Assembly: GCF_965218685.1 (NCBI RefSeq)
Contig: NZ_OZ244657.1
Location: 2,046,001 to 2,110,000, forward strand
Length of the DNA stretch: 64,000 nt
Reading direction: 5' to 3'
Source of the DNA: Thalassobius sp965218685
GTDB lineage: Bacteria; Pseudomonadota; Alphaproteobacteria; Rhodobacterales; Rhodobacteraceae
Shown here: positions 51,133-60,599 of the stretch, in pieces
Layout: each line of letters starts with the position of its first letter
How positions within the stretch are numbered: position 1 is the stretch's first letter
Position numbers and translations under genes: made by a program
Notes under the pieces: model-generated
The model's input: only the letters and a program-made list of their open reading frames with translations
Told to the model about the DNA's origin: nothing
Database searches by the model: none

Positions 51133-52139
51133 GTACGCCCAATATCCTCCCTCTGCCACGCGGAGACCGTCGCTTGATTGCCGTCGCGATTGCGCTGTTC
51201 GCTGCGTTGCTGCTGCTGCCGCTGGTTGGCTCTGCGTTGATGGTCGACAAACTGACGCTGCTGTTCGTTTATGTGATGATTGCGATGATGTGGAACCTGA
51301 TGGCGGGGTACGCCGGGCTGGTTTCCGTGGGTCAGCAAGCTTTTGTCGGGTTGGGTGGCTATGCGATGATCCGGCTCGTCGATGCAGGAATGCCCCCGTT
51401 TCCGGCGATCTTTGCCGGGGCCGCGCTGACGCTTTTCGCAGCTTGGGTGCTTAGCTGGTTCGTGCTGCGCATGAAAGCTGGCGAGTTCGCCATTGCCACC
51501 TGGGTTCTGGCCGAGGTGATCCGCTCTTTGGTTTCGTTCGATCCGCTTATTCAGGGTGAAACCGGCACGTCGCTGGTGGCGCTGAACGCTTATGACCCCG
51601 ATCTGCGCCGCAATGCGATCTATCTGCTGGCGCTTGGGTCCGTCGCCGTCATGCTGGTCTTTACATGGCGGTTGCTGCGCGGACGGTTGGGAGCTGAAAG
51701 CCAAGCCATTCGTGATGACGAAGAGGCCGCGGCCTCGGTCGGGATTTCGACCATGCGGGTGAAGCGGATGATCTATCTTGCTGCCGCCTTTGGTATCGCT
51801 CTGGCGGGCGGGCTCTGGCTTGCGTCGGCAATCACGTTCCAGCCCCGCACGGCCTTTGGTGTGCAATGGTCGGTGTTCATGCTGTTCATGGTACTGGTGG
51901 GTGGGCTTGGCAGCTTTATCGGCCCGATCCTGGGCGCCATTTTGTTCTTCGCCCTGCAAGAGATCTTTGGGGATTTCGGCGCTTGGTATCTGGCGGGGAT
52001 CGGTTTGGTTGCGATCGGATTTGCCTTGTATGTCCCCCGCGGATTGGTGGGACTTTGGCAAGATCGGGGACGTGCCGAGCCGCTGTCGATGCGTAAACTT
52101 CTGAATAATGACCCCATATTGAAGAAAGAGACCCCATGA
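51129..52139 (+). CDS. Liv-type ABC transporter permease (LivM-like)
   Basis: A 336-residue inner-membrane protein with LivM landmarks: MMWNLMAGYAGLVSVGQQAFVG near the first third, RLGAESQAIRDDEEAAASVGIS in the cytoplasmic loop and GGLGSFIGPILGAI near the end. It pairs with the LivH-like protein. Its stop overlaps the hydrolase start by four bases, so the hydrolase is co-translated with the importer. Confidence 0.92.
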   Translation: MSTPNILPLPRGDRRLIAVAIALFAALLLLPLVGSALMVDKLTLLFVYVMIAMMWNLMAGYAGLVSVGQQAFVGLGGYAMIRLVDAGMPPFPAIFAGAALTLFAAWVLSWFVLRMKAGEFAIATWVLAEVIRSLVSFDPLIQGETGTSLVALNAYDPDLRRNAIYLLALGSVAVMLVFTWRLLRGRLGAESQAIRDDEEAAASVGISTMRVKRMIYLAAAFGIALAGGLWLASAITFQPRTAFGVQWSVFMLFMVLVGGLGSFIGPILGAILFFALQEIFGDFGAWYLAGIGLVAIGFALYVPRGLVGLWQDRGRAEPLSMRKLLNNDPILKKETP

Positions 52140-52969
52140 AAACTGATTTCGTGACCGTTAACGACACCAAGATCCGCTATGCCGACAGTGGTGGCAGCGG
52201 CATTCCTGTCCTTCTTTCCTCGGGTGTCACTGGCTCGTTAGAGTTTTGGCAGCCGCAGTTCGACGCGCTGGGGCAAAAGCTGCGTCTGATTGCCTGGGAT
52301 TACCCCAATCATGGTTTGTCCGAGCTGAATCCGGCTGTGGTGACACCGTCGGCGTATACTGAAACCCTGTTGGGTCTGTTGGATGCATTGCAGATTGAAA
52401 AGGCTGTGCTTGCCGGAAATTCGCTGGGTGGCACCCTGTCGATCCGTGCGGCCGCTGCAGCGCCAGAGCGGGTGGCAAGCCTGGTCCTGCTGGCCCCCGC
52501 GATGCTGGGCAAAGAGGTATACCTGCCCTTCCGCCTGATGACACTTCCGTTTCTGGGTGAGATCATTAACAAGCCGGGCAAAGGGGCGGTTGAACAACAG
52601 ATCAAAAGCATTTTCGTTGACCCAGCGAAAACCACGACCGAGGCACTACGCGAGGTGATCACCCGCAACACGATGCGCGAGGGCGTTGCCACTCCGTTCC
52701 TGGCCTTTTTGCGGGCTACGATGTCGATGAAGGGGATCAAGGCAGACCTATGGCAAGAGCAGATGGACATGGTCTCGCGCTTGGCCTGCCCGGCGCACTT
52801 CATTCACGGTGTCCAGGATAAGGTCCTGCCCATCGCCCAGTCCGAGCGCGCAGCCAAGGCGGCGCCTCAGGGGCGCGTGACCCGGCTGGAAGGTTGCGGC
52901 CATACCCCGCAGCTGGAAATGCCGGACCAAGTGAACGCCTTCCTGCAAGAGGCCGTCGCCGCGTTGTAA
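52136..52969 (+). CDS. Alpha/beta-fold hydrolase
   Basis: A 277-residue cytosolic enzyme. The nucleophile elbow GNSLGG gives S96, with the acid likely D228 (GVQDKVLP) and base H256 (GCGHTPQLEMP). These complete the triad. Relatives include 3-oxoadipate enol-lactonase and meta-cleavage product hydrolases; either would suit an aromatic pathway, but the cap region does not decide. It is the last gene of the operon, which ends at a bidirectional terminator. Confidence 0.87.
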   Translation: MKTDFVTVNDTKIRYADSGGSGIPVLLSSGVTGSLEFWQPQFDALGQKLRLIAWDYPNHGLSELNPAVVTPSAYTETLLGLLDALQIEKAVLAGNSLGGTLSIRAAAAAPERVASLVLLAPAMLGKEVYLPFRLMTLPFLGEIINKPGKGAVEQQIKSIFVDPAKTTTEALREVITRNTMREGVATPFLAFLRATMSMKGIKADLWQEQMDMVSRLACPAHFIHGVQDKVLPIAQSERAAKAAPQGRVTRLEGCGHTPQLEMPDQVNAFLQEAVAAL

Positions 52970-52985
52970 CCGCCTGCAAACAAAC

Positions 52986-53020
52986 GGGGGCATTCAACGT
53001 TGCCCATTGAATGCCCCCTT
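52986..53020. terminator. Bidirectional terminator between hydrolase and pepF
   Basis: GGGGGCATTCAA pairs perfectly with TTGAATGCCCCC around a short loop. It lies between two convergent stops. T-runs are short on both sides, but the 12-base stem is strong. Confidence 0.75.
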
Positions 53021-53105
53021 GCGACTGTACCGGAACCGGCCAGGGTTGCTGGCCAATCGGCTACATTTTCTGTGAACGCCGCGTATGTCCAAGCAGCGGT
53101 TTGGA

Positions 53106-54926
53106 TCAGTCCTCCATCGCCTCAAGCTCGTCAATGAAGCCTTCGATCATCGACAGGCCCTTGTCCCAGAATTTGGGGTCACTGGCATCCAGTCCGAAGG
53201 GGGCCAGAAGCTCTTTGTGGTGCATCGACCCGCCCGCTTTCAGCATGTCGAAATACTTGTCCTGAAAACCTTCGGGCGCGGCCTCGTAGGCGGCGTAAAG
53301 GGCGTTCACCAGACCGTCGCCGAACGCATAGGCGTAGACGTAGAAGGGCGAGTGCACGAAGTGCGGGATATAGGCCCAGAAGGTTTCGTACCCGTCCATG
53401 AAATCAAACGCGTCACCCAGAGATTCCGCCTGCACCGACATCCACAGGGCGTTGATATCGTCCGGGGTCAACTCCCCCTCGCGCCGCGCCGCGTGCAGCT
53501 TGCATTCAAAGTCGTAAAACGCGATCTGACGGACGACCGTGTTGATCATATCCTCGACCTTGCCGGCCAGCAGGACCTTGCGCTCTTCCTTGGTTTCAGC
53601 CTTTTCCAGCATCTTGCGGAAGGTCAGCATTTCCCCGAACACCGACGCGGTTTCGGCCAGCGTCAGCGGGGTCGAGGACAGCATCTCACCCTGATCAGCG
53701 GCCAGAACCTGGTGCACGCCGTGGCCCAGTTCATGCGCCAGGGTCATCACGTCGCGCGGTTTGCCCAGATAGTTCAGCATCACGTAAGGGTGCACCTCGG
53801 TGACGGTGGGGTGGGCAAAGGCGCCGGGGGCCTTGCCGGGTTTCACTCCCGCGTCGATCCAGCCCTTGTCAAAGAAGGGTTGCGCGATTTCGCCCATGCG
53901 CGGGTCAAAGGCGCTGTAGGCCTCCATCACGATGCTTTGGGCCGCGTCCCAGTCGACGGTCTTGGTGTCCTCCATCGGCAGGGGGGCGTTGCGATCCCAG
54001 ACCTGCATGCGGTCCAGACCCAGCCATTTGCGTTTGAGGTTATAGTACCGGTGCGACAGGCGCGGATAGGCAGCGACCACGGCGTCGCGCAGGGCCTGAA
54101 CCACCTCAGGTTCGACGTCATTGGACAGGTGCCGCCCGGTCTGAGGCGTGGGCATCTTGCGCCAGCGGTCGATGACCTCTTTTTCCTTGGCCTGCGTGTT
54201 ATGGACACGGGCGAAGGTCTTGATATTGGCGGCGAAAACACGGGCCAGTTCATGCGAGGCCGCCTCGCGTTTTGAACGGTCCTGTTCGGTCAGCAGGTTC
54301 AGCGTGCCTTCGATGTTCAGCTCTTCGCCGTCCACGGTGAACTCCAGCCCGGCGATGGTTTCGTCGAACAGCTTTTCCCAGGCGTCGCCAACAACGCCCA
54401 GATCGTGCAGGAACTGCTCCATCTCATCCGACAGCTGGTGCGGCTTCATGGCGCGGATACGGTCGAACACGGGCTTATAGCGGGCCAGATCGGCATTTTC
54501 GGCCAGCATCGCGGCCAGTTTGTCATCTTCGATCCGGTTCAGTTCCAGCGTGAAGAACACCAAAGGCGTGGTGAAATTGGTGATCTTTTCCTGGCAATCG
54601 GACATGAATTTTGCGCGGTCCGCATCCACGGTCAGCTGGTAATAGCGCAGGCCCGCATAGGACATCACGCGCCCGGCCTTGGTGCTGATCTTCTCGTTGC
54701 GCAGCACGCATTCCAGCAGGCCGGCGGCATCCAGCGTGTCCAATTTGCCCGCGTAATCGGCGGCAAAGGCAGCGCATTCACCTTCAAGCCAGTCCAGATC
54801 GGCAGTCAGTTCGGGCGCGTCATCGGCAGCGTACAGATCGGTCAGATCCCATTCCGGCAGGTCCCCCAATCCGTCAGAGCCGGACCCGGCATTTGCGTCG
54901 CGCACGGGGAAGGGAAGCTGGAACAT
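53106..54926 (-). CDS. pepF: M3-family oligoendopeptidase PepF
   Basis: A 606-residue cytosolic zinc peptidase cleaving short peptides. The zinc motif HELGH at residues 398-402 lies in TLAHELGHGVHQ, and the third ligand region follows (SVFGEMLTFRKML). The start MFQLPFPVRDANAG is chosen because AGAGG is eight bases upstream; earlier in-frame ATGs have no ribosome site. The M3 helical fold and length match oligoendopeptidase F. It is divergent from the FAH-family gene. Confidence 0.92.
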   Translation of the reverse strand: MFQLPFPVRDANAGSGSDGLGDLPEWDLTDLYAADDAPELTADLDWLEGECAAFAADYAGKLDTLDAAGLLECVLRNEKISTKAGRVMSYAGLRYYQLTVDADRAKFMSDCQEKITNFTTPLVFFTLELNRIEDDKLAAMLAENADLARYKPVFDRIRAMKPHQLSDEMEQFLHDLGVVGDAWEKLFDETIAGLEFTVDGEELNIEGTLNLLTEQDRSKREAASHELARVFAANIKTFARVHNTQAKEKEVIDRWRKMPTPQTGRHLSNDVEPEVVQALRDAVVAAYPRLSHRYYNLKRKWLGLDRMQVWDRNAPLPMEDTKTVDWDAAQSIVMEAYSAFDPRMGEIAQPFFDKGWIDAGVKPGKAPGAFAHPTVTEVHPYVMLNYLGKPRDVMTLAHELGHGVHQVLAADQGEMLSSTPLTLAETASVFGEMLTFRKMLEKAETKEERKVLLAGKVEDMINTVVRQIAFYDFECKLHAARREGELTPDDINALWMSVQAESLGDAFDFMDGYETFWAYIPHFVHSPFYVYAYAFGDGLVNALYAAYEAAPEGFQDKYFDMLKAGGSMHHKELLAPFGLDASDPKFWDKGLSMIEGFIDELEAMED

Positions 54927-55040
54927 GAGGCACCTCTTGGTTGATTGCCAAACAGACATAGGACGGGCGCGCGCGGGCCTCAAGGGCTTGTGCGTCCGGG
55001 GCGTGCGGATAAGGTGGCTTTCGACAAAGAGGGGAGCACT

Positions 55041-55868
55041 ATGCGCTATGTACGCTACGGTCAGCCGGGGACCGAAAAACCCGGAGTTCTGGATGCCGAG
55101 GGCCGCGTGCGCGATCTGTCCGGGGTTGTTGATGACCTGTCAGGCGACGTGCTGGGTGCGCTGCCGCAGGTGGACCCAGAGACACTGCCTTTGGTTGACG
55201 GAAACCCGCGTCTGGGCATCCCCGTGGCGGGGATTGGCAAGCTGGTCTGCATCGGCCTCAACTATCGCGATCACGCCGAAGAGGCCGGCATGGCCATCCC
55301 AGAAGAGCCCATCGTGTTCATGAAAGCCACCAGCGCGCTGAACGGGCCGAATGATCCGGTGCTGATCCCGCGAGGGTCCCAAAAATCCGATTGGGAGGTC
55401 GAACTGGGCGTCGTCATCGGCAAGCCTGCGAAATACGTCAAGGCCGCGGACGCGCTGGACTATGTGGCGGGCTATACGATTGTGAATGACGTGTCCGAGC
55501 GTGCGTTTCAGGCGGAACGCGGCGGGCAGTGGACAAAGGGCAAAAGCTGCGACACCTTCGGGCCGGTGGGGCCGTGGCTGGTCAGCCGTGATGAGGTCTC
55601 TGACCCGCAGAACCTGGTGCTGGAGCTGGACCTGAACGGTAAACCGGCGCAGCGGGGGAACACCTCTTCGATGATTTTCACCATCGCGCAGATCATCGAA
55701 CATCTGACCGAGATGATGAGCCTGCAACCCGGTGACGTTATCGCGACGGGGACGCCTCCGGGCGTTGGGATGGGTATGACGCCCCCTTCCTATCTGAAAG
55801 CGGGTGACGTGATGGAACTGCGGATCGAGGGGCTGGGTCACCAGCGCCAAGAGGTCGGGCAGGACTAG
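55041..55868 (+). CDS. Fumarylacetoacetate hydrolase (FAH)-family protein
   Basis: A 275-residue cytosolic enzyme. The FAH core LVCIGLNYRDHAEEAGMAIP gives the typical start, with EVELGVVIG supplying metal-binding acids and VSERAFQ and GDVIATGTPPGVGMGM near the end. Such proteins are often annotated as ureidoglycolate lyase or 2-keto-4-pentenoate hydratase; sequence alone cannot decide. GAGGGGAG precedes the ATG. It is convergent with the lysophospholipase-like gene by three bases. Confidence 0.88.
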   Translation: MRYVRYGQPGTEKPGVLDAEGRVRDLSGVVDDLSGDVLGALPQVDPETLPLVDGNPRLGIPVAGIGKLVCIGLNYRDHAEEAGMAIPEEPIVFMKATSALNGPNDPVLIPRGSQKSDWEVELGVVIGKPAKYVKAADALDYVAGYTIVNDVSERAFQAERGGQWTKGKSCDTFGPVGPWLVSRDEVSDPQNLVLELDLNGKPAQRGNTSSMIFTIAQIIEHLTEMMSLQPGDVIATGTPPGVGMGMTPPSYLKAGDVMELRIEGLGHQRQEVGQD

Positions 55869-55871
55869 ACC

Positions 55872-56834
55872 CTAGCAGGCGACCTTGGGTGGCGCGGCCA
55901 TGCGGGTGCTGTCGAACAGTTCCAGGATCCGCGCCATCGAAGCTTCGCGCATCTGCGGGGTTTCCATAAGAACTTCGTGTTCGCCGTTTTCGACCATGAT
56001 CAGCTCGCCACCCGGCCAACTGGCCATGCGGGTCTGAATGCGCTTGGGGTCGACAATCCGCTCGTTTGTACCAAGAAAGGTCAGGCAGGGCAGATTGGGG
56101 GCAGGGCGACGGCTGAGTTCGAGTGTTTCGCTCAACGCTTCGTGCACCCAGTTCAGGCTGGGCCCGCCAAGGGACAGTTCAGGCTGGGCCAAAAGCTGCT
56201 CTTGCATGAAACTATACATGCCCGGATCCGTGGTCAGCGTGTTGCCCTTGAAGGGCTCGGCCAGAACATAGGCCTGCATACGCGAGCCAGGCACCGGGTT
56301 GTTTGCGGCACCCATCACGCGGCTGGCCCACGAGATCGCCCAAGCTGCTGGACGCGCGGCCGGATGCAGGGTGATGCCCCACATCGGTCCGGTGAAAACG
56401 CAGGCATTGACTGTCAGACCTTCCATCACGGCGCGCAGGCCGATCGCGCCCCCCATCGAGTGAGCAATCAGGAAATAGGGCTTGGGAAGCTCCAGCTCTT
56501 GGGCGGCGCGCACCATGGCGCGCACGTCGTTCTGGTAATCAGTAAACTTGTCGACATGGCCGATCAGGGGATCGTCAAGCAGCCGGTCCGCCAGTCCCTG
56601 TCCGCGCCAATCCATGGCAAAAGTGGCATAACCGCCCTGTTGCAGGGCGGCGGCCGTGTGCGCGTATTTTTCGGCATATTCCGTGCGGCCAGGGAACAGA
56701 AATACCGTTCCCTTCTCGGCCTCTTGTCCCCACAAAACGGCGCGCACGCGCGGGCCGTCGGATGTTTCCAACCAATAGGCGGCGCCATCAGGCGCGATGT
56801 CACAAATATCGGTCAGAAAAGGGGCTGGGGTCAT
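55872..56834 (-). CDS. Alpha/beta hydrolase, lysophospholipase (PldB)-like
   Basis: A 320-residue enzyme. The start MTPAPFLTDICDIAPDGAAY lacks a signal peptide. FLFPGRTEYAEKYAHTAAAL and the nucleophile elbow AHSMGG with catalytic Ser are present, then D near FLGTNERIVDP and a His in ENGEHEVLMET. The serine hydrolase_4/PldB pattern suggests action on lipids such as lysophospholipid or monoacylglycerol. It stands three bases downstream of the SCP2 gene in the same strand, so they are co-transcribed. Confidence 0.86.
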   Translation of the reverse strand: MTPAPFLTDICDIAPDGAAYWLETSDGPRVRAVLWGQEAEKGTVFLFPGRTEYAEKYAHTAAALQQGGYATFAMDWRGQGLADRLLDDPLIGHVDKFTDYQNDVRAMVRAAQELELPKPYFLIAHSMGGAIGLRAVMEGLTVNACVFTGPMWGITLHPAARPAAWAISWASRVMGAANNPVPGSRMQAYVLAEPFKGNTLTTDPGMYSFMQEQLLAQPELSLGGPSLNWVHEALSETLELSRRPAPNLPCLTFLGTNERIVDPKRIQTRMASWPGGELIMVENGEHEVLMETPQMREASMARILELFDSTRMAAPPKVAC

Positions 56835-56837
56835 TTA

Positions 56838-57128
56838 TCAGGCCAGGGCGGCGCCCAATTGCATGGCTTTGCCCATATCGCCGTCAACGCTTAGCTTTCC
56901 GCTCATGAATGCGGCGGTTGGGTTCATTTCACCCGTCATCATCGCCTCGAACGTTTCGGCATCGGCGGTCAGGGTGACGTCGGCTTCGTCGTCGGACAGG
57001 CGAGCGCCGTCGGCATCCACAACGATTGCGCCTTCGCCCTCGATCACGAATTTGGCCGAGCCGTCGAAATCGGCATCAGCGATCTTTTCGTTCAGTGCAG
57101 CGACGGCGGCTTCCATTTTCTCGCTCAT
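56838..57128 (-). CDS. SCP2 sterol-carrier-domain protein
   Basis: A 96-residue one-domain protein starting MSEKMEAAVAALNEKI. It has AKFVIEGEGAIVVDADGARLSDDEADVTLTADAETFEAMMTGE in several strands and MNPTAAFMSGKLSVDGDMGKAM, all typical of SCP2 lipid-binding folds. AAGGGAAG precedes the ATG. It lies upstream of the lipase-like gene (three-base gap), fitting a lipid-handling pair. It is divergent from the TPR gene. The ligand is unknown. Confidence 0.88.
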   Translation of the reverse strand: MSEKMEAAVAALNEKIADADFDGSAKFVIEGEGAIVVDADGARLSDDEADVTLTADAETFEAMMTGEMNPTAAFMSGKLSVDGDMGKAMQLGAALA

Positions 57129-57198
57129 GGTCTCTTCCCTTTTATTTGATGGCTCGGGGCTGGTCAAAAGCGCCCGGCGCGTTACAGTTGATCCTGTT

Positions 57199-57759
57199 AT
57201 GAGCGTGAAAAAACACAATCTCAAACGTATCGTCGCGGCAACCCTGCTGACAGTAACGTTTTCCTTACCTTCGCAGGTTCAGGCCGAATCCGTGCCGGAT
57301 ATGCTGTCCCAACTTAAAACAGCGGACGAGGTCGAGGCCAAGCGTTTGGCCAAAGAAATTGCTTTGCGGTGGGGGCATTCTGGCTCGCCTGCAATGGACC
57401 TGCTGTTGAAGCGCGGGACCGAGGCCGCGATGCGCGGCGATTTCGAAGAGGCGATCGGCCATCTGACAGCCCTGACCGATCACGCGCCCGAATTTGCCGA
57501 AGGTTGGCACCAGCGTGCCAGCACCTTCTACCGGATGGATCGCTATGGTCCTGCCATGCATGACCTGGAGCGCGCGCTGCATCTGAATCCGAACAATTTT
57601 CAGGCTATGTTTGGGCTTGGTGCGATCCTTGAACAAGTCGGCAAACCCAAGTTGGCGCTTGAGGCTTACAGCCTTGCACTGACCGTTCACCCGCACTACG
57701 AGGAAGCCAAGGAAGCCATTGCGCGCCTTGGCTCGACGGTCGCGGGACCCAAGCTTTAG
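57199..57759 (+). CDS. Exported TPR-repeat protein
   Basis: A 186-residue protein. The N-terminus MSVKKHNLKRIVAATLLTVT with SLPSQVQA is a signal peptide cleaved near residue 29. Three to four TPR helical pairs cover about 65-180 (RGDFEEAIGHLTALTDHAPE, RYGPAMHDLERALHLNPN, KPKLALEAYSLALTVHP). TPRs mediate protein contacts, so it probably serves an envelope complex; partner unknown. The stop lies 28 bases before the helicase start. Confidence 0.84.
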   Translation: MSVKKHNLKRIVAATLLTVTFSLPSQVQAESVPDMLSQLKTADEVEAKRLAKEIALRWGHSGSPAMDLLLKRGTEAAMRGDFEEAIGHLTALTDHAPEFAEGWHQRASTFYRMDRYGPAMHDLERALHLNPNNFQAMFGLGAILEQVGKPKLALEAYSLALTVHPHYEEAKEAIARLGSTVAGPKL

Positions 57760-57787
57760 GCGCCAAGTCGGACAAGGACGGCCCATC

Positions 57788-60589
57788 ATGGCCCAGAATG
57801 CGCGCATTACGGCTGTCTTGGGGCCGACCAATACGGGCAAGACCCATTATGCCATCGAACGGATGCTGGGATACCGGACCGGCGTGATCGGCCTGCCGCT
57901 GCGGCTGCTGGCCCGCGAGGTCTATGACAAGATCGTTGCAGCGCGTGGCCCCTCGGTGGTGGCGCTGGTCACGGGCGAAGAGCGAATTGTTCCCCCGCGT
58001 GCCCAATATTGGGTCTGCACGGTCGAGGCGATGCCCGAGGGGATTGGCGCTGACTTCGTGGCCATCGACGAAATCCAGCTGTGCGAAGACCCCGAGCGCG
58101 GCCATGTCTTCACCGATCGCCTGCTGCGCGCTCGCGGTCTGCATGAAACGGTGTTTCTGGGCGCCGATACCATTCGCAGCACCATTGCGCAGCTGGTTCC
58201 GGGGGTCGAATTCGTGCGCCGCCAGCGGATGTCGCAGTTGACCTATACCGGTCCCAAGAAAATCAGCCGGATGAAGCCGCGCAGTGCCATCGTCGGGTTC
58301 TCGGTCGAGGATGTCTATGCCATCGCCGAACTGATCCGCCGACAACGGGGCGGCGCGGCTGTGGTGATGGGGGCGCTGTCCCCACGCACGCGCAACGCTC
58401 AGGTCGAACTGTATCAAAACGGCGACGTCGATTTCCTGGTTGCGACGGATGCCATCGGGATGGGGCTGAACCTGGATATCAACCATGTCGCGTTTTCTTC
58501 GATCATCAAGTTCGACGGGCGGCGCATGCGCTATCTGCAACCCAATGAGCTGGCGCAGATCGCTGGGCGGGCAGGGCGGGGCATGTCTGACGGCACCTTT
58601 GGGGTCACCGGCGAGGCCCCCGATTTGCCCGAAGAAACCGTAGATGCGATCGAAGATCATCGATTTACTCCGATCCGCAAGATCCAATGGCGCAACCCGG
58701 CGCTGAAGTTCGGCTCGATCGACGCGCTGATCCGCAGCCTGGAAGAGCAACCCAACCACCAACTTTTGCTGCGCGCCCGCGAAGCCGACGACCTGATGGC
58801 GCTGAAATCGCTGCAGTCAGTGGCGGAAATCCGCGCGCGCGCTAGCGATGCCCCCTCTGTTCGCCTGTTGTGGGATGTTTGTCGCATTCCCGATTTCCGA
58901 GGGATCAGTCACAACGAACATGCGGGTCTTTTAGAGCAAATCTTCAAGGATTTGCACGAAACTGGGCGCGTTCCGCGTGATTGGCTTGCCAAGCAGGTCC
59001 AGAGAATTGATAGGACAGATGGCGACATTGACACATTGTCGAAACGTCTGGCTTTTATTCGCACGTGGACATATGTCGCGCAGCGATCAGGCTGGGTTGA
59101 CGATGAAACCCATTGGCGAGAGGAAACTCGCGCTGTAGAAGACAGACTGTCAGATGCGCTTCATACGCGCCTGACTCAGAGATTTGTGGACCGGCGCACA
59201 TCGGTTTTGTTGCGGCGGCTCAAACAGAAGGAGGCCCTTTTGGCCGAAGTGAATGATCAAGGTGAAGTGACCGTCGAAGGCGAATTTGTCGGTCGGTTGG
59301 AAGGGTTCCGTTTCCGTCAGGACAAGGACGCAACAGGGCAAGAGGCCAAGACATTGCGTCAGGCCAGCCTGCAGGCGTTGGCGCCACATTTCAACTTGCG
59401 GGCGGACCGGTTCTATAACGCACCGGATACCGAGATCGACTTTACCGAACAGGGTGGCCTGATGTGGGGCGAGCATGCCGTGGGCAAGCTGGTCTCGGGC
59501 GCTGATCCGTTGAAACCCGAAGTGACCGCCTTTGTCGATGACGAGGCTGGCGCGGACGTGGCGCAGAAGGTCCAGCGCCGTCTGCAGCACTTCATCGACC
59601 GCAAGATCGCGGCCCTGTTCGAACCGCTGCTGGCAATGAGCCAGGACGAGGCTTTGCCCGCACAGGCACGTGGCTTTGCGTTCCAGCTGGTCGAAAACTT
59701 TGGCATCATCCCGCGCGGCCAGGTCGCCGACGAGGTGAAGGCTCTGGATCAGGACGCGCGCGGTACGCTGCGCAAGCATGGCGTGCGTTTTGGTCAGTTC
59801 ACCATCTTCATGCCGCTTCTGCTGAAACCCGCGCCGACCCGTCTGCGTCTGGTTCTGTGGTCGCTGTCCAAGGGGCTGCAAGATTTCCCCGAGGCGCCGC
59901 CGCCCGGTCTGGTGACCGTGCCTGCGCTGGAAGGCATGCCCGACGGCTTCTTCGCCATGTCCGGCTATCGCGCCGCAGGTGAACGTGCGATCCGCATCGA
60001 CATGCTGGAGCGTCTGGCAGATATGCTGCGCGCCGAAGATAGCCGTGGCGGTTTCGAGGCCAAGGCGGACATGCTGTCGATCACCGGCATGACGCTGGAG
60101 CAATTCGCCGACCTGATGCAGGGTCTGGGCTACAACGCCGACAAGGGCGAGCGCGAGAAGGTCAAGGCGACCCCCGCAGAAGCCCTGACAGAAGCCCCGG
60201 CTGCTGAAGCCGCCCCGGAGGCTGCTGCCGAAGAAACGCCCGAGATTGCAGAAGAACCCTCTGCCGAAGCGCCCGAGGCCTCAGAGCCCGCCGCTGAAGA
60301 GCCCGCAGCCTCGACCGAGCCAGAGATGGAAGTGTTCTTTACCTTCACCTGGGGTGGACGCCGCCAGGGCGGTAATCGTCAGCGCGGCGATCGTCCTCAG
60401 GGTAAACAGGGCGACCGTCCCCGCGGCGAGCGCAAGGGAGGCAAACCGCGCCGTGATGGCAAAGGTGGACGTGATCAGGGTCGCGGTAAGGCCAAGACCT
60501 TTGAATCCCGCCCGCCCAAGAAAGAAAAGCCGATTGACCCCGACAACCCCTTTGCAGCAGCGCTGATGGGGCTGAAAGACAACAGCTGA
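57788..60589 (+). CDS. SUV3/MgpS-like superfamily 2 RNA helicase with disordered RG-rich tail
   Basis: A 933-residue protein. Helicase motif I is GPTNTGKT, motif II DEIQ in FVAIDEIQL, and motif VI QIAGRAGRG, all intact. Gene length and the C-terminal helicase domain resemble SUV3-type helicases, which work with exoribonucleases in RNA decay. From about residue 800 an Ala/Glu/Pro-rich low-complexity region leads to an Arg/Gly-rich basic tail (GGRRQGGNRQRGDRPQGKQG) that may bind RNA, then a conserved end NPFAAALMGLKDNS. It is followed by the Hsp15-like gene. Confidence 0.87.
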   Translation: MAQNARITAVLGPTNTGKTHYAIERMLGYRTGVIGLPLRLLAREVYDKIVAARGPSVVALVTGEERIVPPRAQYWVCTVEAMPEGIGADFVAIDEIQLCEDPERGHVFTDRLLRARGLHETVFLGADTIRSTIAQLVPGVEFVRRQRMSQLTYTGPKKISRMKPRSAIVGFSVEDVYAIAELIRRQRGGAAVVMGALSPRTRNAQVELYQNGDVDFLVATDAIGMGLNLDINHVAFSSIIKFDGRRMRYLQPNELAQIAGRAGRGMSDGTFGVTGEAPDLPEETVDAIEDHRFTPIRKIQWRNPALKFGSIDALIRSLEEQPNHQLLLRAREADDLMALKSLQSVAEIRARASDAPSVRLLWDVCRIPDFRGISHNEHAGLLEQIFKDLHETGRVPRDWLAKQVQRIDRTDGDIDTLSKRLAFIRTWTYVAQRSGWVDDETHWREETRAVEDRLSDALHTRLTQRFVDRRTSVLLRRLKQKEALLAEVNDQGEVTVEGEFVGRLEGFRFRQDKDATGQEAKTLRQASLQALAPHFNLRADRFYNAPDTEIDFTEQGGLMWGEHAVGKLVSGADPLKPEVTAFVDDEAGADVAQKVQRRLQHFIDRKIAALFEPLLAMSQDEALPAQARGFAFQLVENFGIIPRGQVADEVKALDQDARGTLRKHGVRFGQFTIFMPLLLKPAPTRLRLVLWSLSKGLQDFPEAPPPGLVTVPALEGMPDGFFAMSGYRAAGERAIRIDMLERLADMLRAEDSRGGFEAKADMLSITGMTLEQFADLMQGLGYNADKGEREKVKATPAEALTEAPAAEAAPEAAAEETPEIAEEPSAEAPEASEPAAEEPAASTEPEMEVFFTFTWGGRRQGGNRQRGDRPQGKQGDRPRGERKGGKPRRDGKGGRDQGRGKAKTFESRPPKKEKPIDPDNPFAAALMGLKDNS

Positions 60590-60599
60590 TCGCGGCTCG

